NCBI GenBank assembly: GCA_046565785.1
Contig: JBKHXZ010000243.1
Location: 1 to 7,693 of the forward strand
Source of the DNA: DATHWB01 sp046565785
GTDB taxonomy: Bacteria > Actinomycetota > Acidimicrobiia > Spongiisociales > ZC4RG35
Reading direction: 5' to 3'
DNA: 7,693 nucleotides
Shown one piece after another: positions 6,931-7,693 of this stretch. Every line of letters begins with the position of its first letter. The stretch's first letter is position 1. The notes beneath the pieces are model-generated. The model was not told the origin of the DNA. It did no database searches and saw nothing but the letters and a program-made list of their open reading frames with translations. The position numbers and the translations under genes were made by a program.

Positions 6931-7055
6931 GCCACGGTAACGTGAGCGGTGCGCCGATTTGATCGTCAGCTTGCTGGGCGCATGACAAATGCAGCTAAAG
7001 CGTCGATCGTTTCTCCGGAAGCGGTCGTCGACCGGCCGATCCGTGGAGGAACGTC
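6931..7055. promoter_or_regulatory. Divergent intergenic region with probable promoters and dyads
   Basis: These 125 bases must hold the promoters of the divergent transporter and homocysteine methyltransferase genes. Two dyads are visible. GCTG (6973-6976) and CAGC (6992-6995) flank an inner CAT/ATG pair (6981-6983 and 6989-6991). CGGTCG-T-CGACCG (7022-7034) is an exact odd palindrome just upstream of the plus-strand ribosome binding site. On the minus strand TTGTCA (6988-6983) resembles a -35 box but lacks a well-spaced -10. I see no cobalamin-riboswitch B12 box and too little room for that element. Confidence 0.4.
7045..7050 (+). promoter_or_regulatory. Ribosome binding site of the homocysteine methyltransferase gene
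   Basis: GGAGGA ends five bases before the ATG at 7056, a near-ideal Shine-Dalgarno match that fixes this start. Confidence 0.7.
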
Positions 7056-7693
7056 ATGAACCGCTTCGAACAGGCTCTCGCCGAATGTCCCGTGCTGGTC
7101 GCCGACGGGGCGATGGGGACCACCCTGTTTTCCTTGGGACTGGAGAGCGGGGGATGCCCCGAGTTCCTGAACGTGGAACGTCCGGGGTTGGTTGCCGACG
7201 TGCATCGGCGGTTCGTCGCGGCCGGATCCGATCTCGTGCTGACCAACACCTTCGGTGGAAACGCCCGTCGGCTGGCATTACATGGTGCCTCCCATCGGGT
7301 CGGCGAACTCAATCGTGCTGCCGTCGAATTAGCACGGGAGGCGGTCGGCGACGCGGTCGTGGTCGCCGGCTCGGTCGGTCCCACCGGCGATCTGCTCGCA
7401 CCTCTCGGTCCGCTGTCCCACGACGCGGCCACAGAAGTCTTCGCCGAACAGGTCGATGCCCTGGCCGGAGCCGGAGCGGATGTGATCTGGATCGAGACGC
7501 TGTCGTCGTTGGACGAACTGGGGGCGGCGGTGACCGCCGCAGCGGTCTCCGGTCTTCCGGTTGCCGCCACGCTCAGTTTCGACACCGCCGGACGCACCAT
7601 GATGGGTGTCAGCGGGCAGGCGCTGGCGGACTGGACTCGGACGGATGGACGCGTGGCCGCGGTGGGCGCCAACTGCGGTATCGGTCCGGGAGA
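7056..7693 (+). CDS. Homocysteine S-methyltransferase, BHMT-like (3' truncated)
   Basis: The frame runs open from the ATG to the window edge, giving 212 residues. Visible family motifs are DGAMGTTLFSLGLESG from residue 17, TNTFGGNARRLALHGA from 63, GSVGPTGDLLAPLG from 105, WIET at 145-148, SFDTAGRTMMGVSG from 174, and GANCGIGPG from 204. Cys207 is the first of the three zinc-binding cysteines that activate homocysteine; the later Cys-Cys pair lies beyond the window. The wording of the motifs (LFxxGLxSG, TNTFGG, SFDTAGRTMMG) resembles proteins annotated as bacterial betaine-homocysteine methyltransferase more than the N-terminus of MetH. The enzyme would transfer a methyl from betaine or another donor to homocysteine, giving methionine and, from betaine, dimethylglycine. 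It has two TTA leucine codons (75 and 92), which I saw in no other gene here. A multidomain MetH remains possible because the C-terminus is unseen. Confidence 0.88.
   Translation, partial: MNRFEQALAECPVLVADGAMGTTLFSLGLESGGCPEFLNVERPGLVADVHRRFVAAGSDLVLTNTFGGNARRLALHGASHRVGELNRAAVELAREAVGDAVVVAGSVGPTGDLLAPLGPLSHDAATEVFAEQVDALAGAGADVIWIETLSSLDELGAAVTAAAVSGLPVAATLSFDTAGRTMMGVSGQALADWTRTDGRVAAVGANCGIGPG

Noticed and set aside
6931..7055. Cobalamin or SAM riboswitch ahead of the homocysteine methyltransferase gene
   Set aside because: The leader is short, no B12 box was found, and no recognisable SAM-riboswitch core is present.
6995..7672. A 225-codon minus-strand frame opposite the homocysteine methyltransferase
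   Set aside because: Ser/Thr/Pro/Ala-rich shadow of a gene with many conserved motifs and a strong ribosome binding site on the plus strand.
1..7693. CRISPR arrays, tRNA or rRNA genes, insertion sequences
   Set aside because: I saw no regularly spaced repeats, no tRNA-like cloverleaf or CCA end in the intergenic gaps, and no transposase or terminal repeats; the gaps are all under 130 bases.

Overview
The window looks like chromosomal DNA from a high-G+C bacterium. Codon third positions are strongly G/C, genes are tightly packed, and most Shine-Dalgarno sequences are of the GGAGG type. The gene content would suit a free-living actinobacterium, possibly Acidimicrobiia-like. That placement is an inference from composition and protein style, because the window holds no rRNA or other marker gene.

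Layout. (1) Bases 1-3859 form a tight plus-strand operon. It holds the 3' part of a dimethylglycine/sarcosine dehydrogenase-type flavoprotein with a fused GcvT (tetrahydrofolate) half, then etfB and etfA, joined by a 1-base gap and a 1-base overlap. (2) Bases 3860-4146 hold a short intergenic stretch and a small unrecognised gene of 56 codons (3946-4116). (3) Bases 4147-5676 encode a trimethylamine methyltransferase (MttB) family protein with an uninterrupted frame, so it is the non-pyrrolysine kind. (4) A YcaD-like MFS transporter on the minus strand (5683-6930) converges on it, with only six bases between the stop codons. (5) A 125-base divergent intergenic region separates the transporter from the 5' part of a homocysteine S-methyltransferase of the bacterial betaine-homocysteine methyltransferase (BHMT) type (7056 to the window end). 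That gene is open at the right edge.

How the genes may work together (inference). The set fits stepwise removal of methyl groups from a quaternary or tertiary amine such as glycine betaine. A methyl could be taken by the MttB homologue (to a corrinoid protein, not in this window) or by the BHMT-like enzyme (to homocysteine). The dimethylglycine so formed would be oxidised by the flavoprotein. Its methyl would go to tetrahydrofolate on the GcvT half and its electrons to the dedicated EtfBA. The MFS protein is a possible, unproven, permease. The MttB substrate, the corrinoid partner, its reactivating enzyme and the ETF:quinone oxidoreductase cannot be determined from this sequence.
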